From Rhodamnia argentea (taxonomy: Eukaryota; Streptophyta; Magnoliopsida; Myrtales; Myrtaceae), in contig NC_063158.1 of NCBI RefSeq assembly GCF_020921035.1, forward strand, positions 8,104,001 through 8,168,000: a stretch of DNA of 64,000 nt, given 5' to 3'. Shown in pieces: positions 12,971 through 23,163 of the stretch. How positions within the stretch are numbered: position 1 is the stretch's first letter; each line of letters opens with the position of its first letter. A program made the translations under genes and the position numbers. The notes below the pieces were generated by a model, which was not told the origin of the DNA, did no database searches, and saw nothing but the letters and a program-made list of their open reading frames with translations.

Positions 12971-14140
12971 GGGCCATAATTTCTGGCTCTGATTCCTGAG
13001 CTGATAGCTGGGCAAGATAAGATGATATGATCTATTTCAATTTTGATGAGTCCTCCAAAAAATTGCAGTTCAATTATGATAGCCGCAAAAGATTAGAGAG
13101 TTCTGTGTTACTCGAGTTACCATTTGTTTCATTTTCTTGGAATAGGTGGCTTTAATATTAGCTATTGAGCGTCTCATCATTTTGTAGAAAGTTGCTCACA
13201 CTTTTGTGTTGTTTTTCCATTGATTTTCCTGAAGGCTTTTTGTATGTACTTTCACTGCATAGTGGCAATCGTATGGTCGTCTTAAGAGAGTTATATCTCT
13301 GTGCTTGAATTTTATTGTAATAGACAACATGGATCACCGTCTTTGATCCTTGACAATTATTATTGAGCATACAGGAAGTGATCTCATTTTAGATACATTC
13401 TGTTTTCCTTTTACCTGTAGTGGAAGCCTCATCATTTTTCTCACCTGCTTGATTTGTCGTTGCCCCTTGGTATATTTAACTGAGTTGGATGATCGAAATA
13501 CAGGCATTTTTCATGTTCTGTGTGGACTTAATGGGTATTAGACAATTTTTAGACAGCGATTTGCCAGTATCTCTCTATATTATTTCTTACTTGTGTTAGA
13601 ATTTCATGATGGTCTAGGGCCTGCCATATCTTCTCTATATCTCCAGCTGACTTTCTCTTATATTATGGACATGGCAAAATTTATGCACTTTGTTATGCTG
13701 GTTCAGGTGACAATCTATTTACGAGTGGCAAACAATTATTACCGCATGTATTTAGGTCGAAGTTTAGTTAAGAACAATGACTTGACAAGGTCGTCACGAT
13801 TCCTTTGTTTTGAACAGCGTGATTAATTTTTTTCTTGATATCACAAGTTCGTCACGTATAATGCACCGTCTTGTCTCCTAATTGCTTTTGTAATTAAATA
13901 CGATTTTCTGCTATCATTCCTCTATGTTACAAATTGGATTGAAATTACACGGGGAAAAGTATATACATGCTGAGCACTCCCCTCTACTCTTGTTGAAGCG
14001 TGAAGGAAAAACAAATTGGGTGATGAAGTAGAGATGAAAAAAAAAAAAAAAACAAGAGAAAAATAGTAAAGGAGAAAATAGGGCATGAGGGACTAAGATC
14101 AATACGGGTGGTTTTTGTTTTTCCTGCCATGTAGAAAGTT
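12971..14140. other. convergent intergenic region
   Basis: The 3' flanks of the ligase (+) and phosphoribulokinase (-) genes. AT-rich, with an A-run at 14038-14053. Several short open frames show no family resemblance. I see no gene here. Confidence 0.5.
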
Positions 14141-16749
14141 TCAAGCTTTTGCTGCTTCCAATGGAGCACCAGTTTTGGTGGCAACTATTTGTTCCAAGAG
14201 GTCTCTGATCTTCAAGCCAATGATGGTTTGGAAGAGGCCTGTGCCATTGTTGCTCCCAGGGAAATCAGAGTGCTTGAGCATTTGCTGGGTGATCTCTCCA
14301 TAGAACTTGGTGGAGAGGTTGCTGAGATGGCTCTCCACATATATCAGCTCATTTAGTCGGTCAAATTGCCCATCCATCTCCAACACAGACACCTGCAATT
14401 AGAGACCCCAAAAAAATGAAGTAGTCTTGTTCACCCTGCTTCTTTTTCCCTGTATATTCTTTGTACTGAAAATATACATTCCTGAGAGACAGACAGAGAA
14501 AGATCGACACAGACAGCCAGACAAACAACTAGGATCCAAACGAATTTCTAGGGAGAATTGAACCACAACTAGATTTGATTCATTCATTCAATTAATGAGA
14601 AAAACTTAGACAATGAAGATCCCACAATGTACAATATACAGAATGCATGGCCTCGATACGTTTTCTTTGCTGCTAAAATTCTTAGTTTTGGAGAACAAAA
14701 CATGAAGAAATATATGGAAGCAAATGATTACCTCATGACCAAAATAAGTGTCAGGGCTGTAGAAGAAGTTGATGCCAGGGTAAGAGCAGGTGAGTTTCCT
14801 TCCACAAGGAACCCACGAGATTGTTGAGCCCTCATCGAAGAGGTAAACTGGTTTGAAGTACTTCACTCCTTCCTTCATTATCAGTTTCACTCTCAACACC
14901 TTCCCTTCGTTGTCGTCAGGAATGAGCTGGGTCAGCAACACTTCGATCACTGCATCTGCGTATTGCTTTTGTGGATCTGCAAGTTTTGACAAAAAGGCAA
15001 AGAATGCTGAAGAGTCAATAATAGCTCAGGTTTCCCCTTTAACAGGGAAAGACGAGCATGGCATCTACACGGATTATGGACGCTAATATTGACGTCTCGT
15101 GTGAATTTGTACCTAATATGCAACAATGGCATAGTATCAGCACTAGCATGAGAACAGAAAGTTCATAGTAATTTTTTTTTCCGAAGAAATTTAATCAACG
15201 AGAAAATGGGTGTTATTTTTACCTATGTAAGCATCAAAGTCTGGCTTTCTGGCCTCAATGCTAGCTTTGATGCTTTCAAGACTGTGTCCTCTCTCAGCCA
15301 TGTCCCTCTGCAATTTTTGTCATAGTTTTTTTTTTTTTTCTCATCAGAAAATGAATCATGCATTCTCAGGCTGTCCATTGTGAGAGCCCAAAAATTCAGA
15401 TATCAGCAGATTCGTGCTACCTGAATCTTCCAAGCAAACTTGACATCATTGCTTATGTCCAAGTAAATACTGAAGTCCAGCAAGTCCCTCACTCGTGGGT
15501 CAAACCTGCAAATTCCCCCAGTTTGTCACAATGATTAAATTTGTGGGTCTAGACTTAACCAGTGATGAAGCTCCGTTGCTTAATAGGCCAAGCTCATGAG
15601 GGAAGTTCTTGTTTATGCTTCCAGGTCAAAGGTGGTCGATGCCTAGTACTTCCATGGAAGACATGGCCCAGTGTATGGCCCAGCTATTAAAGAAAAACGG
15701 AAAGATTTGATTTAATCGATTTGATAAGTTTTAAGAATTGATTTTTGTAATTTTTTAAAATTTTAGGATTCAACTTCTTTTTTTGACAAGTTTTAAGATT
15801 TAATTATACTTTTTAAAATTTTTACGACTTAATTACACTATTGATGACAAGTTTTAAGATTTCCAACACAATTATCCCTAAGTGTAATAAGTAAAAAAAA
15901 AATGTGAAGCATATCAAAGCATTTTTTTTAATCTCCGAAGAGGAGGATATAGCAAAACTATTAACAACAAACACATAAACCGATAGTAACACTGGTCTAT
16001 CTAATTTTTTTCCCGGTCTATCCCGAAATTTTCTAACTCTCAAACTACTCACGAAATCTTATTCCTCTCTAAGAAGTAAGAACTAGTCCATGTAACACCA
16101 ATTTGAAAATTCTTTTCTTTCTCTACTACATGATAAGAAGTGGATATTCCCAATTCCCCTGACTAGGAGACAGATAAGTAACATACATTGGGTGCAAACC
16201 CTCGATGACAAGGATCTTGGGCGGCACGATGAGCTCTGGCGGGTCGAGGTGGCCGGTAATGTGGTTGTAGATGGGCTTCTCGACTGCCTTGCCTTCCTTG
16301 AGCGCCTTGACCTGCTCGTACATCAGGTCAAAGTCATTGGCCCGCGGGTCGAGCGCAGTGACACCCTTCTCCTTCCTCCCTGTCCTGTCCAGGGCGTGGT
16401 AGTCATCCAGGCATATCACAGTCGTCGTGTCACTAATGAGGGTGTTGGAGTCCGGGTTCCCGCCCTTGGGGGGCCCGGCCCCCCCTCCGAACACGCTTGT
16501 CAGCCTCCTCATGAAGGTGCTCTTCCCGCACCCGGAGTCGGCGGCCAGGCCGATCACCAGCGTGTCATCGCTGCCGCTGCCGCCGGTCGCGGAGCAAATC
16601 AACACACAGGGCGATGATGGGTGGTTCTGGACGATGACCCCTCCTCTCTTGGTCATCATGGCTCTATTGCCATAAGTGCAGAAAAGGACCTGATTCTGGT
16701 GGAAGCCAAAGCTTCCCAACTGGACTGTGTGGACTGTGCACACTGCCAT
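14141..16749 (-). CDS. PRK: phosphoribulokinase, chloroplastic (5 exons)
   Basis: Exons in coding order: 16749-16187, 15505-15421, 15307-15223, 14976-14732, 14392-14141. All borders are GT-AG and the protein has 409 residues. It phosphorylates ribulose 5-phosphate to ribulose 1,5-bisphosphate in the Calvin cycle, in the stroma. The first 60 or so residues look like a transit peptide, followed by the P-loop GLAADSGCGKSTF. The thioredoxin-controlled pair is present: Cys74 in the P-loop and Cys113 in VICLDDYH, 39 apart as in other plant enzymes. The second C-terminal pair in WVPCGRKLTCSYPG is also present, so CP12/GAPDH complex regulation should be intact. Other landmarks are GHSLESIKASIEARKPDFDAYI and SHLSNLSTKFYGE. 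Two small departures from the sequence I remember are VLLTQLIP (usually VLPTQLIP) and FYSPDTYFGHE (usually YGPDTYFGNE). Confidence 0.97.
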
Positions 16750-16823
16750 TTCTTGAATACGATGTGATGATGTTTCTCTTTGCCCTTCTCTGAGGAAATT
16801 TTGGCAGTGATTAAAATCACTGA

Positions 16824-16827
<4 letters not shown>

Positions 16828-16865
<38 letters not shown>
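16828..16865. repeat. (GA)n microsatellite in the phosphoribulokinase leader
   Basis: An uninterrupted GA run, read as CT on the coding strand, about 80-115 bases upstream of the phosphoribulokinase start codon and just downstream of its probable TATA box. CT-rich leaders are common in plant genes. Confidence 0.95.
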
Positions 16866-16868
<3 letters not shown>

Positions 16869-16876
16869 GCAAGATG

Positions 16877-16883
16877 ATTTATA
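16877..16883 (-). promoter_or_regulatory. probable TATA box of phosphoribulokinase
   Basis: On the minus strand, tataaat occurs about 130 bases before the start codon and 12 bases before the CT run. A transcription start about 25-35 bases further on would fall in the CT run. This is inference from position and consensus only. Confidence 0.5.
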
Positions 16884-17126
16884 GAACATGTGGTCGGGCA
16901 ACCGGAAAGAATCAGCTTGTTTTCTTGGACAGGACGTGAGATGGGTGCTGCTTTCTGGGATTCAAGAAACCGAAACCGGAGGAGGTTAAGGTTGATGGAA
17001 AAACGTAGGCAGTTTTTCGAGAGGGAATGAAAAGAAACAAAGGGTTTTCTTTCGTTGTTGTTGATGATGAAGCGTGACATGTCTTTTAGCTTATGGGATT
17101 CTGTGACTACCCCTAGTTTTGGACAA

Positions 17127-17359
17127 ATTGGGAGGTGATTTTGAGGTGGCAATGGGGCATGGATGTCCTGGAAAATCCCCGGACGATGGGTTAAAACTGT
17201 CCTAAAATGATTAGTGAAACACGAGGCTGTTCTAATCTCATTTCTTCTTCTTCTTCTTCTTCTTCTCCACTTTTCTCTGCTGGGGAGATGGAATTGGGTG
17301 TTCTGTGATTGGGCAAAGGGCATGGAGAAGCATGGTGGCTATTTGTTTCGGTTTGGGAT
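17127..17359. repeat. segmental duplicate, copy 1 (partner at 19583-19849)
   Basis: About 230 bases, including gggaggtgattttgaggtgg and the phrase gtggctatttgtttcggttt, recur in the same orientation at 19583-19849 with scattered differences and a shared (TTC)n run. A second shared block follows (18612-18660 with 19889-19940). Copy 1 therefore carries about 1.25 kb between the blocks that copy 2 lacks. Confidence 0.85.
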
Positions 17360-18802
17360 TGTTCAGTCCGGGGGGGTGGGATGTAGGAAGGTGTGGAATG
17401 GAGGAGATGTATAGCCCATTGTTAGAGAAGATTCACAATCACAACATGAATTCTCGGATTTCGATTTCGATTTATAAACGAACATGTCATGTGCGTGAGC
17501 ATGAATTTATGTGTACTAAACGACACGATAGGACACGACCAATTTGTTCATATAATCATTTGCGACATGTCGTATCACTCAATATATCAATTATAATAGA
17601 TCTATCGTCACTTTCGATAATAGACAGACCTTATCAGATTGAACGATGGCTTAAGCATTTCATTTGAGAATTCGTAGTTTTTGTCCATGCCCACAAATTT
17701 CATTTGAGCCAATGTTGTGTTGCATCATGTTCAAGAGGAAAGGAAAGGGAGAGGCAACTTTGCTTCACAGACGCTCCAAAAAGTGAGCATTTTCTTAGGA
17801 TTTGGTCATTTGGTCCAATGGATTCATGGAGCTTTATGTAGCATGTATGCAATCACGAGTTTTGAAGAATAGGGACTGTCCCCACTAATCATTGAACATT
17901 AGAATAGTACTTCTAGTATATCTATAATCTAATTTATTGGACGAAGTAAGTCGACCATTTACACGGTTATATCCTATTTAACAAATGAAATGGTAAATAT
18001 AATGTATGTACATGCCCGCAATCAGGTTATCAATGCATGTCATATTTGCCGAGTTTTTTCGTATACATTTTACATTATTTATCATAATGGATTGACTGAG
18101 TGGTTAAACGCTTGATTTGAATGTAGCAAATTTTCTATTTAAATCACAGTGTCAGCCACTTATATCAATTTCCGGGGGCCACGCCCGCCACCCCATGGGT
18201 GGAGGTTGAGCCGTATGGATTAGTCGAGTAGCAAGGTTTTTTCTAGTATTTCATTTTACTGAAAAGAAAATCAATTGAGCTTATTTTGGAAATGTTTGTT
18301 CATAAGAGAAATGAAAACAAGAAAGCATATCTTAATGTGCAATGCTTATTCTAATCTAAGGTAATTGGTTTCTGCAACTTAAACAAAGATGGGCAAAAAA
18401 GCACACAGGATTAACAATTGTTGGATCCGGAAAGTAGCAAAATGCGGGTTGGAATTCTCTTACTAATATAATATTATTTTTCTTATCTGTGCTTTTTTAT
18501 AAAAAAAAAGAGTAAAAACAAATGTGAATTTGTGGGGTCCACATCAGCCATCAACCCGGTTTCTTGCTTGTCCAGCTTTCCTGGACCCCTCCTCTCGCTC
18601 TTCGGTCTGGTTTTGGAGGCATTTTGCTGGTTTTCTTAGGTGGAGTTGACCAGAATTCTTCAAAATAAACTAATTTATTATCTACATAGTGCGACTCCCA
18701 CATATTTTAACTTCAAAGCACTTAATCATGCTTTGCATTTTAATTATGGTTATATAGAATGTGCTTATCGCATTTTAGGTCGGTGTCCACGTCAAAAAAC
18801 GA
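17360..18802. other. gene-free repeat-rich stretch
   Basis: No gene seen. It holds the 1.25 kb that separates the two shared duplication blocks, including a tRNA-like SINE remnant at about 18087-18240. It also holds a 120-base block at 18660-18800 that recurs near 20945-21070 and 24680-24795, in the 3' flanks of the F-box units. Confidence 0.5.
18087..18240 (+). mobile_element. tRNA-derived SINE remnant
   Basis: The 5' part resembles a tRNA with a pol III A box (tgactgagtggttaaacgc at 18093-18111) and a degraded B-box-like region (tatttaaatcac). It is followed by a GC-rich body and a tail near gattagtcgagtagcaagg, a wording I associate with plant tRNA-derived SINEs. Clear target duplications were not found. 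Confidence 0.45.
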
Positions 18803-19092
18803 GGAAAAATTATCCAACCAATCATAATTTTTTTTGAATAGATGCCGCTTCAGTTTTAAAACTTGTCAATTTTCATCAATTTAGCCTTAAACAACGACAC
18901 AAAATTATAGTTGTTTGGGGTGAATTTTCACCTAAAATAGCCAACGTTGCGGTTTGATATTGTCGGCCGTTCTATGACTGAGCGGACTACATTGGAATGT
19001 TGCACAAGGTGTAAGACTAAGTTGGCTAAATTGATAATTTTTAGGACTAAAGTCGCATCCGTATAATAAGTTTAGGACTGATTGAGTAATTA
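18803..19092. mobile_element. MITE-like TIR element, family A, copy 1
   Basis: About 290 bases. The left end (ggaaaaattatccaaccaat) and the right end (aagtttaggactgattgagt, read reversed) form an imperfect terminal inverted repeat. The interior contains tgaccgagcggactacattg-type wording (here tgactgagcggactacattg), shared with copies near 24.8 and 27.6 kb. No coding capacity. Confidence 0.65.
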
Positions 19093-19520
19093 TCTTCTTC
19101 CTATCGTCCCTCTTTCCTCTTCTACGGCATCCACTAATTCAACTTCCCTCTCTTTATTGAGTTCATCATAAACCCATAAAGAAAAATAAGTTTGAGGCAA
19201 ACGCTCCACATTTGCATTTAGATTTCTCCTCCTACCATTGATTTCCCTCAACAATAGTCCAAAACTATAGACATGGGCTTTGTAAGAAATACTGTGCATG
19301 TCCGTGTAAAATAGATCGGGTGCCACATATACCTAGGATCCTCTTGCAACAATCAACCATATAATTTTGCAAGCCCAAAGTTAGAAACTTTTGGAGTAAA
19401 ATTCTAGTTTGGAAGAAGGTTGTGAGGCTTGATGTTAAATGTAGTTTGCATGTTGCATCCCCAATGCAGATATTCCATTTCCATAGCCACAGCAAGAGGG
19501 ATCGCATAGTTGGGGGACAT
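19090..19520 (-). pseudogene. LRK10L-type receptor-like kinase fragment, copy 1
   Basis: Read on the minus strand, the DNA encodes pieces of a protein kinase domain in changing frames: a catalytic-loop relic FNIKPHNLL, then a stop, then FTPKVSNFGLAKLYG (activation segment), a stop, and then MAPDLFYTDMHSISYKAHVYSFGLLLREI followed by NGRRRNLNANVE. This order and wording match the wheat LRK10-like family (FDIKPHNILLD, KVSDFGLAKLY, APELF, SYKADVYSFGM, GRRKN). The catalytic Asp of the HFD triad is replaced by Asn, and there are at least two in-frame stops and frameshifts. The N-lobe and ectodomain are absent. It cannot make a kinase. Confidence 0.75.
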
Positions 19521-19582
19521 ATGAAGCATGGAAAATCATTAATATAGCATCGCGAAGCATGCATGATGAGACAAGGGATATG

Positions 19583-19849
19583 ATTGGGAGGTGATTTTGA
19601 GGTGGCAATGGGAGGGGGGGCATGGATGTCCAAGAAAATCCATGGACGATGGGTTAAAACTGTCATAAAATGATTAGTGAAACACAAGGCTGTGCGAAAC
19701 TCATTTCTTCTTCTTCTTCTTCTTTTGAACTTTTCTCTGTTTGGGAGATGGGATGGGGTGTGTGTTGATGAGGTGATGGCCATGTTTCTTTCTGTGATTG
19801 AGCACAGGGCATGGATAATCATGGTGGCTATTTGTTTCGGTTTGGGATA
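19583..19849. repeat. segmental duplicate, copy 2 (partner at 17127-17359)
   Basis: Direct duplicate of the DNA upstream of phosphoribulokinase, joined here to the kinase remnant on its left. The homology resumes at 19889-19940 against 18612-18660. The open frame over the (TTC)n run is a by-product of the repeat. Confidence 0.85.
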
Positions 19850-19940
19850 TTCGGTATGGTTTTTATGTTCTTGTCTGAATTTTGACGTTTGGAGGCATTT
19901 GCTGGTTTTCTTAGGTGAAGTTGGCCAGAATTCTGAGAAT

Positions 19941-20414
19941 TGCAATCTCGTGGGTGGTTCTCATCATCACTTCTCCCACTTCGTTACACAAACAATTTTC
20001 CATAGCCATGTGTCATGGCCAATCGATCTAGCACTAACTTGCCCGTGCGATCTTAGGAATTTCTTCCCAAGTCAGCCTTTGTGAGTGTGTCAGCCTTTCC
20101 TTGCTCACGCTCACAACGATCGTAGAGAGAGATACTAGAAAAGCTCTTGAATGTATTCACTTGTGAATGAGATATAGAGGGATCTCATTGATCTAATGGT
20201 GGAGATTATATCTTCCCGATACCTATCTACACGAATGTATTACAAGAATCTGTAATTCCCTTATTGGTGGCCCCTAGGATCATTCTAAAATATTCAATGA
20301 CATCCTAGGAGATTCATCCAATCTCTCTTGTAAGATCACGGTCCACAGAGCATAAAAAACCTCTGGATCTGTGCATATCTCCCAAACCGTGTCACATGCA
20401 CATAACTTCTAGGG
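19941..20414. other. intergenic, no gene seen
   Basis: AT-rich DNA without a recognisable gene or complete repeat. Confidence 0.4.
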
Positions 20415-20942
20415 AACAAGTATCAAAATTTCATAAACTTATTATACCCAAGTTAATCTTAAACTTTTCAGTTGTGCTCATTTAGTCATTAACATTATTA
20501 CATTTTGTCAATTGAGTCCATTTGGCCAATTTAGATCGGAAATCACGAACATGAATGTCAAAAATCCTACGTAAAACAATTGGTGCTCACGTGGGTATTT
20601 TTATTTATAATATTTTAACATTTTTATAATTTTTCTTTGTTTCCTTTCTTTTCTCTTTCCCTTTTCTTTCTACTGGTTTGGCCAAAGGCCACAGGCCAGG
20701 GCAGCTTCGTCGAGTGTCGGTCGGGCAAGGAGGGCCCTCGCCGGCCACTGGCGAAAAGAGAAGAGAGAGAAAAAAGAAAAAAAAAAATAAAAAAATAAAA
20801 AAAGATTTGCACGTCAGCACCAGCATGGTAGGATTGCATACATCCACGTCAACGATTTTCGGCCTAAATTGATTAGATGAACTCAATTGGCAAAATTTGA
20901 AAATTTTAAGACTAAATTGACACAATTAATAGGATTTGGACT
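20415..20942. mobile_element. TIR element related to family A, longer form
   Basis: The left end (ttcataaacttattatacc, then ttgtcaattgagtccatttg about 95 bases in) matches the reverse complement of the right end (ttgccaattgagttcatcta near 20873-20900, then the segment ending at 20942). The matched outer arms run for about 100 bases. The centre is a purine/pyrimidine-rich stretch with a GC-rich core around 20680-20755 (gccaaaggccacaggccagg). No transposase is visible. Confidence 0.6.
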
Positions 20943-20944
20943 TT

Positions 20945-21520
20945 TTTTATACTAAAACCAATTAAACTAATATCTATATAGTGCGATTCCACACAATTCA
21001 ACTTTAAAATACTTTATCATGCTTCACATTTAAATTATTGATACATAGAATATGTTTATCGCATTTTAGGTGAGTGCGCACATTGAAAAATGATGCTCGG
21101 ATGCCGCAAAAAAACTGCGCTAACAACTTCTACAACATCATACCACACGTGATAGCTGCTTAATGTTGTCGTGAATGGTCAAACTACAGCTTGTCTTTAT
21201 GATTTTGACGATGAATCCATAATGAAATACTTAGCAAATATACAGCCGGCCAGATTGGTGGGCAATGATATAATATTGAATGGGTCGTGGATGTTAAGAA
21301 TATCCATTGGCTTTCCGGACAATGAATAATGTATAAAAATTAATGACAGAAATATATTTCAATCATTGTCCACAAAAATTTTTAGGCATAAATGATTGTT
21401 GATAATGAAAATATTTGTTATTAACTATATTTCAAGTGATATAAGCAAACATTTTTAGGAAAATATTTTTCAAATTATTAATTTTTCTCGAAATAAAAGG
21501 AACTTTAATGAGATATAAAT
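20945..21520. repeat. 3' flank of F-box unit 1 (shared with units 2 and 3)
   Basis: Blocks such as gttgtcgtgaatggtcaaac and ggccagattggtgggcaatg recur at about 25185-25300 and 28185-28300, each time downstream of an F-box copy. They mark the duplicated unit as extending at least 1.2 kb beyond the coding region. Confidence 0.75.
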
Positions 21521-21524
21521 AGAA

Positions 21525-21562
21525 AAGAAGAAGAAGAAGAAGAAGAAGAAGAAGAAGAAGAA
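21525..21562. repeat. (AAG)n microsatellite
   Basis: About 12 AAG units immediately downstream of the truncated F-box gene. Confidence 0.95.
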
Positions 21563-21573
21563 AGATCTATTTT

Positions 21574-22395
21574 TCATGAGAAAGAGTGTCCAACTAAAAA
21601 TACATCATGCGAAACCGGCAGTGCCAGGCATCCGTTGGACGACGTGATGAATTTCTCTTCGGAAGGTATCGAATCCGGCAGTGCCATTTCGCTAAAAACC
21701 GCCTCGACCATATCAAATAAGACCAACGGTGTAACGATTTGGCCGTGGACGTGCGCACGAGCGCACCAACAGATGAAATTTTGGAAGACCACTTGATGGC
21801 CTAATCTTTTGTTATGCCAAGAAGGGAAGATATTGCCGATGTTCTTCCAGGAATTGCTCCTCAAGCTATAAATCTGCGCTTGAGAAAAATGACGGTGTGG
21901 GTGCGTTTCAAACTTGTAATCTACGTAGACCACTTTGAAATCATCGAGATGGCCACTAAGAGGATTGAATCCAAAAGCAATCAATCCTGATGCCCGACAG
22001 TGATGTTGAGGAACGACCGTGCACTCATGGATTGATGGGTTCCATATAATTGTATCGGAAAGATTGGGGTTGTCTTTGTGATAAACGGATAAACAAAGGA
22101 CCCCATTGCATGAATCGACGACGTCGTATCCACCGGGATGATCGAACGAAGGATTAAAATGAGATGACTCCAGGTGATGCGAGCAGTAGATCCCAATTCT
22201 GGAGGAATTGTTGTCGTCGTACTTGAGAAGACCGATGGTCCGGAATTTCGACGATCGATCGAGATGGGCTTTGATGGAACAGGGGCCGGTGAGTAGGGAT
22301 TTCCAAGATTTGGACACGCACCGGAACCGAGCTAGCGATTTCACCGGAAGCCGGGATAAGATGTCTATTGTTATGTCGTCCGGGAAGGTTGTCAT
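21574..22395 (-). CDS. F-box protein, C-terminally truncated (unit 1)
   Basis: A single-exon frame of 273 residues. The N-terminus holds the F-box (DILSRLPVKSLARFRCVSKSWKSLL seen in part as LPVKSLARFRCVSKSWKSLL), which binds SKP1 in SCF ubiquitin ligases. The F-box-associated region follows (VVDSCNGVLCLS, WNPSIHECTVVP, SGLIAFGFNP, YSLRSNSWKNIGN). The intact paralogue at 25390-26493 has 367 residues and continues about 110 residues further. Here homology stops just after NGCL, and the last 15 or so residues come from what is 3' flanking DNA in unit 3. A deletion is the simplest cause. The F-box itself is intact, so a shortened adaptor lacking part of its substrate-binding region could be made, or the copy may be dying. 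Confidence 0.75.
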   Translation of the reverse strand: MTTFPDDITIDILSRLPVKSLARFRCVSKSWKSLLTGPCSIKAHLDRSSKFRTIGLLKYDDNNSSRIGIYCSHHLESSHFNPSFDHPGGYDVVDSCNGVLCLSVYHKDNPNLSDTIIWNPSIHECTVVPQHHCRASGLIAFGFNPLSGHLDDFKVVYVDYKFETHPHRHFSQAQIYSLRSNSWKNIGNIFPSWHNKRLGHQVVFQNFICWCARAHVHGQIVTPLVLFDMVEAVFSEMALPDSIPSEEKFITSSNGCLALPVSHDVFLVGHSFS

Positions 22396-22990
22396 CTTCC
22401 TTGCGCTCCTTGAAACGCACTATTGGTTCGGATTGGATATAAATGATGATGAACTACTTTGCATGTAACGATGTTTTCAACCTCATTTGGATGTTCTTTC
22501 AGCTTTTCCTCTTGTCCTGTTATTATGAAGACGATTGCAAGCATTACTGGAGAATAATCCGGGTTATTGATAACCACGATTACATCGCCAGAGTTTCATC
22601 CCCTAAGCATATTACCAAGACGCGAATAATAAGACACGTTGCAAAGTCCACCGCATTGCTCTCGTCTTCTGTGTTATAATGTAAGTTGACGTTGTGATAT
22701 TGTATAACCAGCCATTTCTTGTCCCGTTGGCAAAAATCAATTTAGAATTTGATCTCCTTGATAAAGATAAAGGTTTTGCCACACACACACAAAAAAAAAA
22801 AAATGGTCGAATGTGTAAAATCGTCTCCTTTACGAGTAAGACCGTTGATTTAGAATGCTCCGTTGTCACGGTATGAGCCATTGGCTCTAGCTCAAGAACC
22901 GCGTCATGTGCTATATACCAACTCTACCAACGCAAAGAAGTGCACGCTTAGTGTAATTAATTAGATAGTAAAGCGCCGTCCTTAGAGATT
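22396..22990. repeat. 5' flank of F-box unit 1, duplicated at about 26520-27070
   Basis: Several hundred bases upstream of both F-box starts match closely (for example atgatgatgaactactttgc and gtccaccgcattgctctcgt). The upstream region was thus duplicated together with the gene and may carry the promoter. Confidence 0.8.
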
Positions 22991-23037
22991 TCTCTCCAGA
23001 CAGTTCCAAACCTCTCTTTCCACAGTCGATAGTAGTT

Positions 23038-23146
23038 TTTTTTTTTTTTTATAACCAAGATGTCCCGCGGCCGGCGAGCTTGCGCTCAAATCAACGGTGG
23101 AGCACGACTAGTCCTCGGGGGCAACTGCAAGACCCCACCACCACAG
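23038..23146 (-). mobile_element. short tRNA-derived SINE with 17-bp target duplication
   Basis: A 109-base insertion begins on the plus strand with a T-run (a poly-A tail on the minus strand) followed by ataaccaagatgtcccgcgg. It is flanked by near-identical 17-base repeats, cacagtcgatagtagtt at 23021-23037 and cacggtcgatagtagtt at 23147-23163. Tail, size and duplication fit a SINE. The body wording (gcaagctcgccggccgcggg on the minus strand) resembles tRNA-derived plant SINEs. One mismatch in the duplication implies some age. Confidence 0.7.
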
Positions 23147-23163
23147 CACGGTCGATAGTAGTT

